From: Paraphysoderma sedebokerense
Lineage: Eukaryota > Blastocladiomycota > Physodermatomycetes > Physodermatales > Physodermataceae
Reading direction: 5' to 3'
Assembly (NCBI GenBank): GCA_025602915.1
Contig: JAHLJZ010000021.1
Coordinates: forward strand, 186,001 to 250,000
Length of the DNA: 64,000 nucleotides
Part shown: positions 63,299-64,000 of the stretch, piece after piece
Position numbering within the stretch: position 1 is the stretch's first letter
Layout of the letters: every line of letters starts with the position of its first letter
Notes under the pieces: model-generated
The model's input: only the letters and a program-made list of their open reading frames with translations
Database searches by the model: none
What the model was told of the DNA's origin: nothing
Program-made: the position numbers and the translations under genes

Positions 63299-64000
63299 TC
63301 ACTCAAACACAATATCTGATCTCAACACATACTTCAGTCCCTTTTCAACCATGACAGACTCATGCAGTAAACATTCATCACCATGCAAATGAATCAAAAC
63401 CATGCCTTTCTCCGGTTTAACAACCACTTTAGATTCATCTTTCCTTTTTGATTCTTTCTCCTTTTTACTCTTTTTCTTGCTACTTTCATTTCCACCGTCC
63501 AGATAAAACACAGTTTCACCGCCTATCAACCCATCGCTTTCATCGGATAAATACAGTAACAAGGTGTAATATGTTTTTCTACCGTTTGAATCTGAATCGA
63601 AGTCGTCATAATGCGCCGCAAAAGACTGAGTAGGAGTGTATTTGTATATCCTTATATGATCGTTCAATCCTACCGGTTTTAAGACTTTTACATCGGATTG
63701 ATGTTGCTTGTTTGATTTGGATTTTGAAGTTAAATTGGAAGTGGCAGGGATTGTAACTTCAAGATTCGTTAAAAAAGGTGCCAGCAATTTGTAGAGGGAG
63801 CTGGCCCATTCCGTGGAGTTGAAGGAAATCCGATGGTTATTTCTAAAGGCCGTATGCTTTGTGCCTGGATTGAAAGTGGGGGTTGGAAATTTAATTACGT
63901 TTTCGGCAGTCTTTATGAGCGAGCGGCACTGAGACGGAGAAAGAAAGGACGAAAGGGTGAAAAGATGTGGTGAAGACGGGATCAGCGGTAAAAGTGACTG
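63299..64000 (-). CDS. 2OG-Fe(II) prolyl-hydroxylase-like dioxygenase (C-terminal part)
   Basis: Iron- and 2-oxoglutarate-dependent oxygenase of the prolyl 4-hydroxylase alpha-like group. The gene continues past the right edge. A last exon runs from about 63931 (CRSLIKTAENVIKF) to the stop at 63299. It has FRNNHRISFN, LNDHIRIYKYTPTQSFAAHY, DDFD (HxD iron ligands), YYTLLLYLSDESDGLIGGET VFYL, a Lys/Ser-rich insertion (KKKSKKEKESKRKDES), then MVLIHLHGDECLLHESVMVE KGLKYVLRSD with the distal iron His and the 2OG-binding Lys. A soluble, intracellular enzyme is likely since no signal is visible in this part, but the N-terminus is missing. An intron lies just before, with its acceptor in a CTTTCTTTCTCCGTCTCAG stretch. 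Confidence 0.85.
   Translation of the reverse strand, partial: QSLLPLIPSSPHLFTLSSFLSPSQCRSLIKTAENVIKFPTPTFNPGTKHTAFRNNHRISFNSTEWASSLYKLLAPFLTNLEVTIPATSNLTSKSKSNKQHQSDVKVLKPVGLNDHIRIYKYTPTQSFAAHYDDFDSDSNGRKTYYTLLLYLSDESDGLIGGETVFYLDGGNESSKKKSKKEKESKRKDESKVVVKPEKGMVLIHLHGDECLLHESVMVEKGLKYVLRSDIVFE

Overview
The window reads as nuclear DNA of a fungus, most likely an early-diverging (non-Dikarya) one. It is AT-rich and gene-dense, with short GT-AG introns (mostly 50-150 nt, several per gene). Typically fungal genes are a division-2-type chitin synthase relative with a DEK_C tail, a Met1-type siroheme methyltransferase, GPI-type fasciclin proteins, a DUF3712 membrane protein and a DUF7025-type AAA ATPase. 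Beside these sit genes best known from animals, plants or protists and, to my knowledge, missing from the usual yeasts: CDK5RAP1, DCAF12, a PHF14-like PHD protein, a WW-MyTH4-RhoGAP (ARHGAP39-like) protein and a TON2/PPP2R3C-type PP2A subunit. I cannot name the species. No tRNA, rRNA, CRISPR array, virus-like element or intact transposon was seen.

Layout. 1-3010 (+): end of SLY1, then a PP2C phosphatase. 3333-13133 (-): MET1, the splicing WD40 protein PRL1/Prp46, a PHF14-like protein and the rRNA methyltransferase RRP8. 14345-23376 (+): a chitin-synthase-like protein whose catalytic motifs are eroded, then three fasciclin genes in tandem, the third a 5'-truncated copy of the second. 23937-25284 (-): DUF3712 protein. 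26550-31454 (+): RTR1/RPAP2 and CDK5RAP1. 31730-35236 (-): V-ATPase subunit C and a 74-residue lysine-rich protein that shares a 210-bp divergent promoter with a TRA2-like splicing factor (35447-36794, +). 37728-40319 (+): membrane-anchored class 3 lipase. 40578-42784 (-): PP2A B'' subunit. 43151-44295 (+): a four-exon Emi1-like CX9C protein rebuilt from short exons. 45011-45993 (-): cytochrome c. 48226-62835 (+): ornithine decarboxylase, an intronless AAA ATPase, DCAF12, the WW-MyTH4-RhoGAP protein and an unrecognised four-pass membrane protein. 63299-64000 (-): 3' part of a 2OG-Fe(II) prolyl hydroxylase.

Most genes are unrelated housekeeping functions: membrane traffic, splicing, rRNA modification, respiration, vacuolar acidification, polyamine synthesis. 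There is no operon-like pathway. The local patterns worth following are the secreted or cell-surface block 14345-23376 (degenerate chitin synthase plus FAS1 array) and the set of ancestral opisthokont genes retained here. I found no convincing multi-gene new system. The strongest single oddity is the chitin-synthase-fold protein that keeps the overall fold and the KRDS motif but has lost EDR, QxxRW and one aspartate of the DAD motif. Exon joins were made by hand from reading frame and GT-AG sites and should be read as models.
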